Positions 8,984 to 17,895 of a DNA stretch of 64,000 nt are shown here, one piece after another. Below the pieces are notes generated by a model. The model ran no database searches and was not told the origin of the DNA. It saw only the letters and a list, made by a program, of their open reading frames with translations. This DNA is from Frigoriflavimonas asaccharolytica (GTDB taxonomy: Bacteria > Bacteroidota > Bacteroidia > Flavobacteriales > Weeksellaceae): assembly GCF_013294015.1 (NCBI RefSeq), contig NZ_JABSNO010000001.1:124001-188000 (forward strand). The letters are read 5' to 3'. The position numbers were made by a program, and so were the translations under genes. Within the stretch, counting starts at the first letter, position 1. Each line of letters opens with the position of its first letter.

Positions 8984-9254
8984 AATTTGAATTAGAATTC
9001 TCTAAAAAAGCAACCAAACAGATACACGTTTACAAAAGTCTGACGCTCAAAGTTATAAGAAGGTTTTGATTCTTTTAGATGAAATAAGTGAAAATCCTGA
9101 ATTTGGGACAGGAGAACCAGAGCAATTAAAAGGTAGTTTATCGGGATATTGGTCTCGGAGAATTAACAAAAAAGATCGGTTAATTTATAGAATTAATGAT
9201 GTTGAAATCATCATTTTCATCCTTTCTGCAAAAGGGCATTACGATGATAAATAA
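8980..9254 (+). pseudogene. YoeB/Txe-type toxin gene interrupted by a one-base frameshift
   Basis: From ATG 8980 the frame encodes MKFELEFSKKATKQIHVYK, then runs out of frame to TGA 9067-9069. The remainder of a YoeB-type toxin continues in the +2 frame to 9254: LLDEISENPEFGTGEPEQL, then LSGYWSRRINKKDRLIY and a terminal GHYDDK. Restoring one A in the AAAA run at 9034-9037 would give a 91-residue protein with the YoeB catalytic set (Glu, Arg, terminal His-Tyr). YoeB is a ribosome-dependent mRNA endonuclease. Either the toxin is inactivated, or this is a sequencing error in a homopolymer. Confidence 0.75.
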
Positions 9255-9260
9255 GTATTT

Positions 9261-9640
9261 ATGAAGAAATTTATTTTATTATATTTTCTAATCTTAGGTT
9301 GTCTTTTTTCAGCACAAATTAATCAAAACGAAGTTTTCGAGAGAGAGTTGATAAGGTTGCAACATTTCCAAATGGATTAGTCGCATTGAGAGATTCAATA
9401 TCTAAGAATTTTAATTCTAAAAATGTTAAGGAATTAGGAAAAATATCTTGTCAATTTTCATTTGTAATTGAAAAAGACGGAATTTTCACAGATGTCAAAT
9501 CTATAGGGAAAAATGAAAGTTTTAATCGTGAAATAATTAGAACGATTAAAGGCATTAACGTAAAATGGATTCCAGCACAAAAAGATGGAAGAATCGTTAA
9601 ATATCTTTTTATATGTCCCTTGACTATGTTTTTAAGATAG
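9261..9640 (+). pseudogene. Secreted TonB-C-like gene with a one-base frameshift
   Basis: ATG 9261 begins a signal peptide MKKFILLYFLILGCLFSAQ, but the frame ends early at TAG (9378-9380). The rest of the protein reads in the +2 frame from about 9345 to 9640, including VATFPNGLVALRDSI and VKWIPAQKDGRIVKY. It matches the TonB-C-like protein at 6556-6990 in layout (FPxG...WIPA). The shift maps to the GAGAGAGAG run at 9340-9348, and one extra base would give about 126 residues. It follows the frameshifted toxin directly. Confidence 0.7.
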
Positions 9641-9649
9641 AATTAGTTA

Positions 9650-12235
9650 TTATTTCCCAATCATCTTCTTAATAGAATTCAACTTCATCAAAGCTTCAAT
9701 TGGAGTCAAAGTATTGATGTCTATTTTGGTTAATTCTTCGCGGATATTTTCCAAAACTGGATCATCTAATTGGAAGAAAGAGAGTTGCATGCTTTCTTCG
9801 GTCACTTTTTTCACCCCTTTTTTAGAACTGTTATTTGGTCGGCTATCTTCCAAAGTTTTTAGAATTTCTTTGGCTCGGTTTAATACTGCAGCAGGCATTC
9901 CCGCCAATTTCGCAACGTGAATTCCAAAACTGTGTTCACTTCCGCCAGTTATTAATTTTCTTAAAAAAATAATGTTGTCTTTATTTTCCTGTATCGCCAC
10001 ATGAAAATTCTTGATTCTATCGAAAGACAAAGTCATTTCATTCAATTCATGATAATGCGTTGCGAAAAGTGTTTTCGCTTTTGTAGGATGTGCGTGCAGA
10101 TATTCGCCAATTGCCCAAGCTATAGAAACACCGTCATACGTGGAAGTTCCGCGACCAATTTCGTCCAAAAGAATCAAACTTCTATCCGAAATATTATTTA
10201 AAATACTTGCCGCTTCATTCATTTCTACCATGAAAGTAGATTCTCCCGTAGAAATATTGTCTGATGCGCCAACTCTGGTGAAAATCTTATCTAAAATCCC
10301 AATTTCTGCATGTTTTGCGGGCACAAAACTTCCTATTTGAGCGAGCAAACAAACCAATGCAGTTTGCCGAAGTATGGCAGATTTTCCCGCCATGTTTGGC
10401 CCCGTAATCATGATGACTTGCTGAGAATCTTTGTCCAAATACAAATCATTTGGAATGTACTTTTCGCCTAAATTTAAGGCTTTTTCTATGATGGGATGCC
10501 GCGCTTCTTTTAAATCTATAGCAAAACCATCGTTCAAAATTGGTTTGGTGTAAGATTCTGCTACAGAAAGTTCAGAAAGACCAACAGCGACATCTATTTG
10601 CGCAATAATTGCGGCATTTTCTTGAATTAAATCGATATAATTCATCACATTGTCGCAGCAATTTCTGTATAATTGATGTTCTAAAACGGAAATTTTATCT
10701 TCTGCGCCAAAAATTTGATCTTCATATTCCTTCAATTCTGCCGTGATGTAGCGTTCTGCATTCACCAAAGTTTGCTTGCGAATCCATTCTGGTGGAACCT
10801 TGTCTTTATGAGAATTTCTTACCTCAATATAATATCCAAAAACACCATTAAAACTAATTTTCAAACTAGAAATTCCGGTGCGTTCTGTTTCTCTTTCGCA
10901 CATTTCGTCTAGAAAACCTTTTCCTGTATTTTGTATATTTCGAAGTTGATCTAGTTCTTTAGATATTTCAGCTTTGATTACATTTCCCTTACTGATGTTT
11001 ACGGGAAGTTCCTCGTTTAGATGGTTTTCTAGAAATTCTATGAGTTCAGAAAGGTCATTCAAAGGTTCTATCCAAGTGAGAACATCGTGGTATTTTGCGA
11101 GTTCGGTTTTAATTTCTTTGATGCTTTTCAAACTTTCCCGAAGGTAACCGAGTTCTTTCGGTGAGATTTTTTCGGAGGCGAGTTTTCCCATCAATCGGTC
11201 TAAATCTGAGATGGATTTTAGATGATTTATTAATGAAAATTTTAGCGTTTCTTCTTTATTAAAAAATTCTACCAAGGCCAATCTTCGGTTTATTTCGGCA
11301 ACTGATTTTAAGGGTAAAATAATTCTACGTCTCATCAATCTTCCTCCCATTGCGGTAGAAGTTTTATCGATAATATCCAACAGAGATTTTCCGCCAGCCG
11401 AACTTGGATATACTATTTCTAGATTTCTCAATGTGAATTGGTCCATCATCAAGTAATCTTCTTGTGGAATTTTAGAAATTTTGGTGATGTGTTTCAGCAA
11501 AGCGTGATGCGTATCTTCTACCAAATAGGCAAAAATTGCTCCTGCAGCTGTAATTGCCAGTTGCAAATCTTCAATTCCAAAACCTTTCAGAGAATTGGTG
11601 TTAAAGTGATTTTGCAATTTTTCTTGCGCATAAGTAAATTGGTAAGCCCAATCTTCTAGTTTAAATGCGTTTTTATTTTTTAATTGTGTAGGAAGTTCTT
11701 TATTTCTTTGATAAATGATTTCGCTGGGATCAAAAGTATTCACAACGTGCAGTAATTTCTGCAAATTTCCTTCGCAAACCAACAGTTCTCCAGTGGAAAT
11801 ATCTACCAAAGCCAATCCGTATTTTTCTTTTTCTTTGTGAATGGAAAGTAGAAAATTGTTCTTTTTTGAATTTAAAACTTGATCGTTAAACGTAACTCCA
11901 GGAGTTATCAATTCTGTAACGCCCCGTTTTACAATACCTTTCACAGATTTTGGATCTTCCAATTGGTCGCAAATGGCAACTCGAAGTCCAGCTCTTACCA
12001 ATTTTGGCAAATAGGAATCTACAGAATGATGCGGAAAACCTGCCAATTCTATAAAACCTTCGCCATTTCTTCTTTTGGTGAGCACAATTCCCAAAATTTG
12101 GGAAGTTCTGATGGCATCTGTCCCAAAAGTTTCGTAAAAATCTCCCACACGAAACAGCAAAAGTGCATCCGGATATTTCGCCTTGATGGTGTTGTATTGT
12201 TTCATTAAAGGAGTTTCCGAAGTAGATTTTGCCAT
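9650..12235 (-). CDS. mutS: DNA mismatch repair protein MutS
   Basis: The protein has 861 residues if started at the MAKSTSETP methionine; an upstream ATG at 12265 would add ten atypical residues. The mismatch-reading Phe-x-Glu lies in GDFYETF (Phe33, Glu35). The core and clamp regions follow, and the ATPase has Walker A GPNMAGKS at 612-619 and Walker B LILLDEIGRGTSTYDG about 75 residues later. The C-terminus ends in a short helical tail. This is full-length MutS1, which recognises mismatches and recruits MutL. The gene stands alone on the minus strand and converges on the frameshifted gene at 9261-9640. Confidence 0.97.
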   Translation of the reverse strand: MAKSTSETPLMKQYNTIKAKYPDALLLFRVGDFYETFGTDAIRTSQILGIVLTKRRNGEGFIELAGFPHHSVDSYLPKLVRAGLRVAICDQLEDPKSVKGIVKRGVTELITPGVTFNDQVLNSKKNNFLLSIHKEKEKYGLALVDISTGELLVCEGNLQKLLHVVNTFDPSEIIYQRNKELPTQLKNKNAFKLEDWAYQFTYAQEKLQNHFNTNSLKGFGIEDLQLAITAAGAIFAYLVEDTHHALLKHITKISKIPQEDYLMMDQFTLRNLEIVYPSSAGGKSLLDIIDKTSTAMGGRLMRRRIILPLKSVAEINRRLALVEFFNKEETLKFSLINHLKSISDLDRLMGKLASEKISPKELGYLRESLKSIKEIKTELAKYHDVLTWIEPLNDLSELIEFLENHLNEELPVNISKGNVIKAEISKELDQLRNIQNTGKGFLDEMCERETERTGISSLKISFNGVFGYYIEVRNSHKDKVPPEWIRKQTLVNAERYITAELKEYEDQIFGAEDKISVLEHQLYRNCCDNVMNYIDLIQENAAIIAQIDVAVGLSELSVAESYTKPILNDGFAIDLKEARHPIIEKALNLGEKYIPNDLYLDKDSQQVIMITGPNMAGKSAILRQTALVCLLAQIGSFVPAKHAEIGILDKIFTRVGASDNISTGESTFMVEMNEAASILNNISDRSLILLDEIGRGTSTYDGVSIAWAIGEYLHAHPTKAKTLFATHYHELNEMTLSFDRIKNFHVAIQENKDNIIFLRKLITGGSEHSFGIHVAKLAGMPAAVLNRAKEILKTLEDSRPNNSSKKGVKKVTEESMQLSFFQLDDPVLENIREELTKIDINTLTPIEALMKLNSIKKMIGK

Positions 12236-12360
12236 AGAATTTTTAGTAAAAATGATAAAGGCCAAAATTACGAAAATGATTGTTGTTTCAGGAAAAAGAT
12301 TACAAACTCATGCAATATGCTGCATCTTGAGAATAAAAAATAATTTTTGTTTCAAATCGG

Positions 12361-12368
12361 TATATTTG
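12361..12368 (+). promoter_or_regulatory. Bacteroidota -7 box upstream of the bestrophin-like gene
   Basis: TATATTTG matches the TAnnTTTG consensus of the primary sigma factor in Bacteroidota. It lies 19 bases before the ATG at 12388, implying a transcript start near 12375. No clear -33 TTTG at consensus spacing was found. Confidence 0.55.
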
Positions 12369-12387
12369 CAAAATATTTTTAGAATTT

Positions 12388-13269
12388 ATGCGCGTTTATA
12401 ACACAAGAAACTTCATCAAGATACTTTTTAGTTTACATAAAAGCGATACGTTGAAGGTTTTGTTTCCAACAATGGTTTTAGTAGGTGTTTATTCTTATGG
12501 TATCTATTTTTTGGAAGTAGAATATTTGCATCTTACTTCAAAATCTGGAGTTGGAAGCGTGAGTTTGCTTCATTCTTTACTAGGTTTCGTTTTGTCTTTA
12601 TTGCTGGTTTTTCGTACGAATTCTGCCTATGATCGATGGTGGGAAGGCAGAAAGTTATGGGGCAAACTCGTAAATGACAGCCGAAATATTTCCATTAAAA
12701 TTGTAAATTTACTATCTAAAGAAACTTACGAAAATGAAAGAAATCAATTGGAGAAATATTTGAAGTTTTTTCCTCATTTTTTGGCAAAACATCTTTCTAA
12801 AGAATCTACCAGATTATCTTTGGATGCGGATTTTGTAGATTTAGAAGCTTCTTTGAAGCACCATTCTCCGTCAGAATTAGTATTTTTATTAAATAGAAAG
12901 ATTATTAAATTAAGGCAATCTGGTGCTATTTCAGATTTTGATGTCATTTATTTAGATAAAGAATTGTCTGGTTTATTAGATGTTTGTGGTGGATGCGAGC
13001 GCATAAAAAACACACCAATTCCATATTCCTATTCTTCTTTTATCAAAAAATTTATTGTATTATACGTTCTCGCTTTGCCAATTGCTTATGTTGTTAGCAT
13101 TGGATACTTTATGATTCCATTAACGGTTTTTATCTACTATGTTCTTATGAGTTTAGAAATTATTGCAGAGGAAATTGAAGATCCATTTAATAATGAAGAA
13201 AATGATATTCCGATGGAATCTATTGCACAAAATATTGAAAAGAACATAGAGCTAATTTTTAAAAAATAG
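12388..13269 (+). CDS. Bestrophin-like (UPF0187) membrane channel protein
   Basis: The 293-residue protein starts MRVYNTRNFIKILFSLHKSD and contains FRTNSAYDRWWEGRKLWG, the hallmark of bacterial bestrophins. Four hydrophobic segments lie near residues 27-45, 60-75, 218-240 and 240-258. Bacterial bestrophins form pentameric ion channels in the inner membrane; the characterised one conducts sodium. The C-terminal DPFNNEENDIP matches the conserved acidic DPF motif. The next gene begins 7 bases after its stop, so the two are likely cotranscribed. Confidence 0.9.
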   Translation: MRVYNTRNFIKILFSLHKSDTLKVLFPTMVLVGVYSYGIYFLEVEYLHLTSKSGVGSVSLLHSLLGFVLSLLLVFRTNSAYDRWWEGRKLWGKLVNDSRNISIKIVNLLSKETYENERNQLEKYLKFFPHFLAKHLSKESTRLSLDADFVDLEASLKHHSPSELVFLLNRKIIKLRQSGAISDFDVIYLDKELSGLLDVCGGCERIKNTPIPYSYSSFIKKFIVLYVLALPIAYVVSIGYFMIPLTVFIYYVLMSLEIIAEEIEDPFNNEENDIPMESIAQNIEKNIELIFKK

Positions 13270-13276
13270 TAAACTG

Positions 13277-13804
13277 ATGAAAAAATTAAAACTCGAAGAA
13301 TTAGGACGAATAGACATTCCTACCTTTAAAAAAACGGAGAAAATCCCTTTAGTTATCGTTTTGGATAATGTAAGAAGCATGCATAATGTGGGCGCAATTT
13401 TCCGCACTGGAGATGCATTTTTAATAGAAAAAATAGTGCTATGTGGCATCACTCCTATTCCACCGCATCGCGAAATACACAAAGCAGCTCTTGGCGCAAC
13501 GGAAAGTGTAGAGTGGATTTATGAGAAAAATATAGACGATGCTCTGATTAAATTGAGCAAAGAAAATTTTCAAATAATTGGAATTGAACAAACTACGAAC
13601 AGCAAAAAATTAAACGATTTCACAATTGAAAATCATTATAAATACGCTTTAGTTTTAGGAAATGAAGTTGATGGCTTGAGCGAAAATGCCCTCAATTTGT
13701 ACGATGAATTTCTAGAAATTCCACAATTGGGAACCAAACACTCTCTCAATGTTTCCGTTTGTGGTGGCATTGTGATGTGGGAATTTTTTAAAAATTTATC
13801 TTAA
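13277..13804 (+). CDS. TrmH/SpoU-family RNA 2'-O-methyltransferase
   Basis: This 175-residue SPOUT protein has the three family motifs. Motif 1 is LDNVRSMHNVGAIFRTGDAF (about residues 31-50), motif 2 is LVLGNEVDGLS (about 124-134), and motif 3 is LNVSVCGGIVMWEF (about 158-171). These build the knotted SAM site and the catalytic Arg/Asn positions. It lacks the N-terminal substrate-binding extension of RlmB, so the target (tRNA or rRNA) cannot be decided. It is probably expressed with the bestrophin-like gene. Confidence 0.88.
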   Translation: MKKLKLEELGRIDIPTFKKTEKIPLVIVLDNVRSMHNVGAIFRTGDAFLIEKIVLCGITPIPPHREIHKAALGATESVEWIYEKNIDDALIKLSKENFQIIGIEQTTNSKKLNDFTIENHYKYALVLGNEVDGLSENALNLYDEFLEIPQLGTKHSLNVSVCGGIVMWEFFKNLS

Positions 13805-13874
13805 TATCAGCTTTTTTAAAAACTTATTTATCCGTAGGTTATCATTAGTATAATTTATTTCCTAAATTAGCATC

Positions 13875-14528
13875 ATGTTTATCCGAGACTACATTTCCAA
13901 AGATTACCCTGCTTTTAATATCGAAGATTCTATAGACGACGCTTCAGAAATGGCCAAAGAATTTGGTTATTCCCACGTTTTTATAACTAAAAATGGAGAA
14001 TTGATGGGAGCATTAAGTCAAGAATTTTTAGAAGAAAGTCCGGCGGGAAATTTAGAAAGCCTGGAGATTCATTTTGAAAGATTTGCCATCTTAGACGATG
14101 GAAATGTGTTGGATAGTATTAAATTATTCTACACCTTTAATGCGAACATTGTCCCAATTATTAATTTAAATGAAAATTATCTCGGTTATATTTCTTGCGA
14201 AGATGTTTTTAGTGAGTTTAATAAATATCCGCTTTTTAGCGAAAGTGGGGCAGTTTTGACAATTCAAACGCAAGATTTGCATTATTCCTTATCAGAAATC
14301 ACACGATTGATAGAAAGTAATAATTCCAAGATTTATGGAATTTATGTGAGTACCATCAATAAAGACAACGTAGAAATTACGATGAAAATCAGCCATGAAA
14401 ATCTTACATCAATAGATGAAACTTTAGAAAGATATGGCTATACAATTGTGCACAAACATTATGCAGACGAAAAAGAAGAACTTATGAAAGACAGATTTGG
14501 ATTTTTTCAAAAATATTTAGAAGTTTAG
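13875..14528 (+). CDS. CBS-domain protein next to NAD kinase
   Basis: The 217-residue protein carries two CBS-type repeats in its first 130 residues (for example FITKNGELMGALS and NENYLGYISCEDVF), then an ACT-like C-terminal region. CBS pairs bind adenine nucleotides and usually regulate a partner. The stop is directly followed by the nadK ATG (spacing zero), suggesting tight coupling. A role in sensing adenylate or NAD state next to nadK is an inference only. Confidence 0.8.
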   Translation: MFIRDYISKDYPAFNIEDSIDDASEMAKEFGYSHVFITKNGELMGALSQEFLEESPAGNLESLEIHFERFAILDDGNVLDSIKLFYTFNANIVPIINLNENYLGYISCEDVFSEFNKYPLFSESGAVLTIQTQDLHYSLSEITRLIESNNSKIYGIYVSTINKDNVEITMKISHENLTSIDETLERYGYTIVHKHYADEKEELMKDRFGFFQKYLEV

Positions 14529-15398
14529 ATGATGACAGTTGCTATTTATACTCAAAAAAAAGATTTAGATACATTTTTGTATTTAAGCAAATTTATAACA
14601 GAAATGGAGCGCAGAAATATCCGCTGCATTCTCTATGGAGAAATGATCCAAACGATGAAGTTTTCTTCAGAATTTGAAACCTTTTCCAATAAACAAGATC
14701 TTCAAGAAAAAAAGGTGGAATTATTTTTTACTTTTGGAGGTGATGGCACTATTGTAACGTCGTTATTATATGTTCAAAATACAAATATTCCCATTGTAGG
14801 AGTAAATACTGGAAGATTAGGTTTTCTTTCTAGCTTCACAAAAGAAGAAGTTTTTTTAGAATTAGATGATATTTTAAATGGGAACACTACAATATCGGAG
14901 CGAACGGTAATGCAGATAGTTTCTCCCAAATTTGGCGTGTTTTTCCCCTATGCTTTAAATGATGTTACGATTTCCCGAAAAGAAACAACATCAATGATAA
15001 CCGTAGAATCGTATATCAACAACGAGTTTCTAAATGTTTTCTGGGGAGATGGTGTTATTATTTCTACCCCAACTGGTTCTACAGCATATGCTTTAAGCTG
15101 TGGAGGACCTATAATTTCGCCAGAAAGCAACAATTTTGGAGTTACCCCAATTGCGCCCCACAATTTAAATGTGCGACCATTAGTCGTTTGTGATTCTGTA
15201 GAATTTCGCTTAAAAGTAGAAAGCAGACATCCACAATACACATTATCTTTAGATTCCAGGTTGATACACATGAATACCGATGTAGAAATTGTAATTAAAA
15301 AAGCAGATTTCAAAATTTCTTTGGTACAACCGAACAATATTAACTTTTATGAAACCATTCGACAAAAATTATTGTGGGGAAAAGATAAAAGGAATTAA
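14529..15398 (+). CDS. nadK: NAD kinase
   Basis: NadK phosphorylates NAD to NADP with ATP or polyphosphate. The 289-residue protein shows the catalytic GGDGT at 70-74, NTGRLGF at 93-99, NDVTI around 144-148 and PTGSTAYAL at 181-189, all family signatures. It begins ATGATG directly after the stop of the CBS gene; either ATG could be used. The protein is full length and no defect is visible. A short GTG-initiated gene follows 35 bases later. Confidence 0.95.
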   Translation: MMTVAIYTQKKDLDTFLYLSKFITEMERRNIRCILYGEMIQTMKFSSEFETFSNKQDLQEKKVELFFTFGGDGTIVTSLLYVQNTNIPIVGVNTGRLGFLSSFTKEEVFLELDDILNGNTTISERTVMQIVSPKFGVFFPYALNDVTISRKETTSMITVESYINNEFLNVFWGDGVIISTPTGSTAYALSCGGPIISPESNNFGVTPIAPHNLNVRPLVVCDSVEFRLKVESRHPQYTLSLDSRLIHMNTDVEIVIKKADFKISLVQPNNINFYETIRQKLLWGKDKRN

Positions 15399-15433
15399 TT
15401 GATGATAATACAGTATCTAAAGTAAATATAATT

Positions 15434-15694
15434 GTGGAGAATTACAAGTATAAAGTTTTAGATAAAATAACGTACACTGAACTTGTGTATGGAAGAATAA
15501 ATAAAAAATTAAATTTAAATTATTCTAAAGAAAAAATTCAAGAATTGATTTCAAAGATAGTTTTTGAAACTCATGAAAGCCATTTTGTGAAAAAAGGAAA
15601 AAATATTTATATCACAAATCATGAAAAGAATATAGTTTTGACAATTAATATAAATACCAATAGAATAATAACCGCAACCACTATTAATATTTAA
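15434..15694 (+). CDS. DUF3781-like small protein
   Basis: The 86-residue frame starts with GTG. It contains ELVYGRINKKLNL, HESHFVKKGKNIYI and a terminal strand ending TATTINI, resembling DUF3781 in which a short helical part precedes a beta hairpin. No function is known. It lies on the same strand 35 bases after nadK and is more AT-rich than its neighbours. The GTG start is the only option that keeps the whole domain. Confidence 0.5.
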   Translation: MENYKYKVLDKITYTELVYGRINKKLNLNYSKEKIQELISKIVFETHESHFVKKGKNIYITNHEKNIVLTININTNRIITATTINI

Positions 15695-15827
15695 ATTTAA
15701 AATATTTGATTCCCTATTTATTTTTGATATTCAAACTGAAAATTCTAGGATAGACATTAAACATTCTATTTACTATATAAAATTCCCTAACTTTACGACA
15801 TTAAACTTTTAATTAAATACATACATT

Positions 15828-16895
15828 ATGAGCAGAAAATTTCCAGCTGGTGTTGCCACAGGACAAATGGTAACCGATATTTTTGATTTCGCAAAAGAAA
15901 ATAAATTTGCACTTCCCGCAGTAAATGTGATCGGATCTAGCAACGTGAACGCAACTATGGAAACTGCTGCAAAATTAAATGCTCCAGTTATAATACAGTT
16001 TTCTAATGGTGGTGCAGCTTTCAACGCTGGAAAAGGCTTAAGCAATGATGGCCAAAAAGCCGCAATTCTTGGAGGAATTGCTGGTGCAAAACATATTCAT
16101 ACTTTAGCTGAAGCTTATGGAGCAACCGTTATTCTTCACACAGATCATTGCGCAAAAAAATTGCTACCATGGATTGACGGATTGATGGATGCCAACGAAG
16201 CTTACCACAAACAATACGGAAAATCTCTTTATTCTTCTCACATGCTGGATCTTTCTGAAGAGCCAATAGAAGAAAACATGGAAATTTCTGCAAGATATTT
16301 CGAAAGAATGGCAAAAATTGGAATGACTTTAGAAATAGAACTAGGAATTACTGGTGGTGAAGAAGATGGCGTAGATAATTCTGATGTAGATTCTTCCAAA
16401 TTATATACACAACCAGATGAAGTTGCTTACGCTTACGAAAAACTAAAAGCAATTTCGCCAAACTTCACAATTGCTGCCGCTTTTGGTAACGTTCATGGTG
16501 TATACAAACCAGGAAACGTAAAACTAACACCAAAAATTCTTGATAATTCTCAAAAATTTGTAGAAGAAAAATTTGGTCTTGGAGCAAAACCAATTAATTT
16601 CGTTTTCCACGGCGGTTCTGGTTCTACAGAAGCAGAAATAAAAGAAGCAATCGGATATGGTGTAATTAAAATGAATATTGATACTGATTTACAATTCGCT
16701 TATACAGAAGGAATTAGAGATTACATGAATGAAAATTTAGACTATCTGAAATCTCAAATAGGAAATCCTGATGGAGCAGAGAAACCAAACAAAAAATATT
16801 ACGACCCAAGAGGTTGGATAAGAAAAGGCGAGGAAACTTTCAGCGCAAGATTAGAAAAAGCGTTTGAAGATCTGAACAATATAAATACACTTTAA
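15828..16895 (+). CDS. fbaA: Class II fructose-bisphosphate aldolase
   Basis: This zinc enzyme of glycolysis and gluconeogenesis splits fructose-1,6-bisphosphate. The 355 residues include HTDHCAKKLLPW with the catalytic Asp106 and zinc ligand His107. Further metal and phosphate-site motifs are EIELGITGGEEDG, FGNVHGVYKPG and FVFHGGSGS. The length and these motifs place it in the class IIA (E. coli FbaA) group. It is bounded by its own leader and a strong hairpin at 16910-16939, so it is probably a single-gene transcript. Confidence 0.96.
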   Translation: MSRKFPAGVATGQMVTDIFDFAKENKFALPAVNVIGSSNVNATMETAAKLNAPVIIQFSNGGAAFNAGKGLSNDGQKAAILGGIAGAKHIHTLAEAYGATVILHTDHCAKKLLPWIDGLMDANEAYHKQYGKSLYSSHMLDLSEEPIEENMEISARYFERMAKIGMTLEIELGITGGEEDGVDNSDVDSSKLYTQPDEVAYAYEKLKAISPNFTIAAAFGNVHGVYKPGNVKLTPKILDNSQKFVEEKFGLGAKPINFVFHGGSGSTEAEIKEAIGYGVIKMNIDTDLQFAYTEGIRDYMNENLDYLKSQIGNPDGAEKPNKKYYDPRGWIRKGEETFSARLEKAFEDLNNINTL

Positions 16896-16909
16896 TATAA
16901 ATAATAATT

Positions 16910-16939
16910 GATGAGAGAAAATTGATTTTCTCTCTCATC
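16910..16939 (+). terminator. Hairpin terminator of fbaA
   Basis: GATGAGAGAAAA can pair with TTTTCTCTCTCATC across a 4-base loop, with one bulge. The following TCATTTATCAAT motif occurs twice (16938-16949 and 16952-16963). The U-tract is weak. Confidence 0.6.
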
Positions 16940-16971
16940 ATTTATCAATAATCATTTATCAATTATAATAT

Positions 16972-17820
16972 ATGGCATTCGAATGGTTTAAAAGAAAGGC
17001 TCAAAATATTACAACGAGTACAGACGATAAAAAAGATGTACCAAAAGGGCTTTGGCATCAAACTCCATCAGGAAAAGTTGTAGAGCATGATGAACTTAAA
17101 AAAAACAATTATGTTTCTCCAGAAGATGGTTTTCATGTAAGAATAGGAAGTGCAGAATTTTACAATATGCTTTTTGATGATTCTAAATTCAAAGAATTAG
17201 ATGCAAAAGTAGAAAGTGTAGATATGCTAAATTTTGTAGATACCAAACCTTACGTAGATCGTTTGAAAGAAGTAAAAGCAAAAACTAAATTGACGGATTC
17301 TATCAGAAATGCTGTTGGAAAAGTGAACGGCACCGAGATGGTAATCTCATGTATGGATTTCTCATTCATCGGCGGATCTTTGGGTTCTGTAATGGGAGAG
17401 AAAATAAAAAGAGCTGTAGACTATTGCATTAAACATAAATTGCCTTATATGATTATTTGTCAATCTGGTGGAGCAAGAATGCAAGAAGCTACGTTTTCCT
17501 TAATGCAATTGGCGAAGGTGCAAAGTAAGTTGGCTCAGCTTTCAGAAGCTAAATTACCTTACATCGCATACTTGTGCGATCCTACTTTTGGGGGTATTAC
17601 TGCATCTTTTGCAATGACGGCAGACATCATCATGGCAGAACCAAGTGCTTTGATAGGTTTTGCAGGACCGCGTGTAATCCGTGAAACAATAGGTAGAGAT
17701 TTACCAGAAGGTTTTCAAACATCGGAATTTTTGCAAGAAAAAGGCTTTTTAGATTTTATCGTAAAGCGTACAGAAATAAAAGACAAGGTATCCAAAACGG
17801 TTGAAATGTTGATGGCATAA
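16972..17820 (+). CDS. accD: Acetyl-CoA carboxylase carboxyltransferase beta subunit, without zinc ribbon
   Basis: AccD and AccA transfer the carboxyl group from biotin to acetyl-CoA, the first step of fatty-acid synthesis. The 282-residue protein has the crotonase-like core, including [34 protein letters not shown] and [14 protein letters not shown]. The N-terminal segment aligns in register with the four-Cys zinc ribbon of E. coli AccD ([14 protein letters not shown], then [13 protein letters not shown]), but all four cysteines are replaced. I recall this as a trait of flavobacterial AccD, so it need not mean loss of function. Confidence 0.93.
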   Translation: MAFEWFKRKAQNITTSTDDKKDVPKGLWHQTPSGKVVEHDELKKNNYVSPEDGFHVRIGSAEFYNMLFDDSKFKELDAKVESVDMLNFVDTKPYVDRLKEVKAKTKLTDSIRNAVGKVNGTEMVISCMDFSFIGGSLGSVMGEKIKRAVDYCIKHKLPYMIICQSGGARMQEATFSLMQLAKVQSKLAQLSEAKLPYIAYLCDPTFGGITASFAMTADIIMAEPSALIGFAGPRVIRETIGRDLPEGFQTSEFLQEKGFLDFIVKRTEIKDKVSKTVEMLMA

Positions 17821-17866
17821 ATTGTGATCTGAGCTAGAAGCTTAATACACTTAATATTAGTATAAC

Positions 17867-17893
17867 AAATCTCATCTTTGGATGAGATTTTCT
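17867..17893 (+). terminator. Hairpin between accD and the DUF6973 gene
   Basis: AAATCTCATC (17867-17876) pairs perfectly with GATGAGATTT (17881-17890) across a TTTG loop, followed by TTCTTT. It ends just before the ATG at 17896, so it would serve accD termination and would also mask any ribosome site of the next gene if read through. Confidence 0.65.
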
Positions 17894-17895
17894 TT

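Noticed and set aside
12236-12265. Ten-residue N-terminal extension of MutS
   Set aside because: The extension is not MutS-like and the MAKSTSETP start fits known MutS ends better.
16938-16963. Two copies of TCATTTATCAAT before accD as a regulatory array or CRISPR-like repeat
   Set aside because: Only two 12-base units with a 2-base spacer; too short for any array and likely AT-rich slippage.
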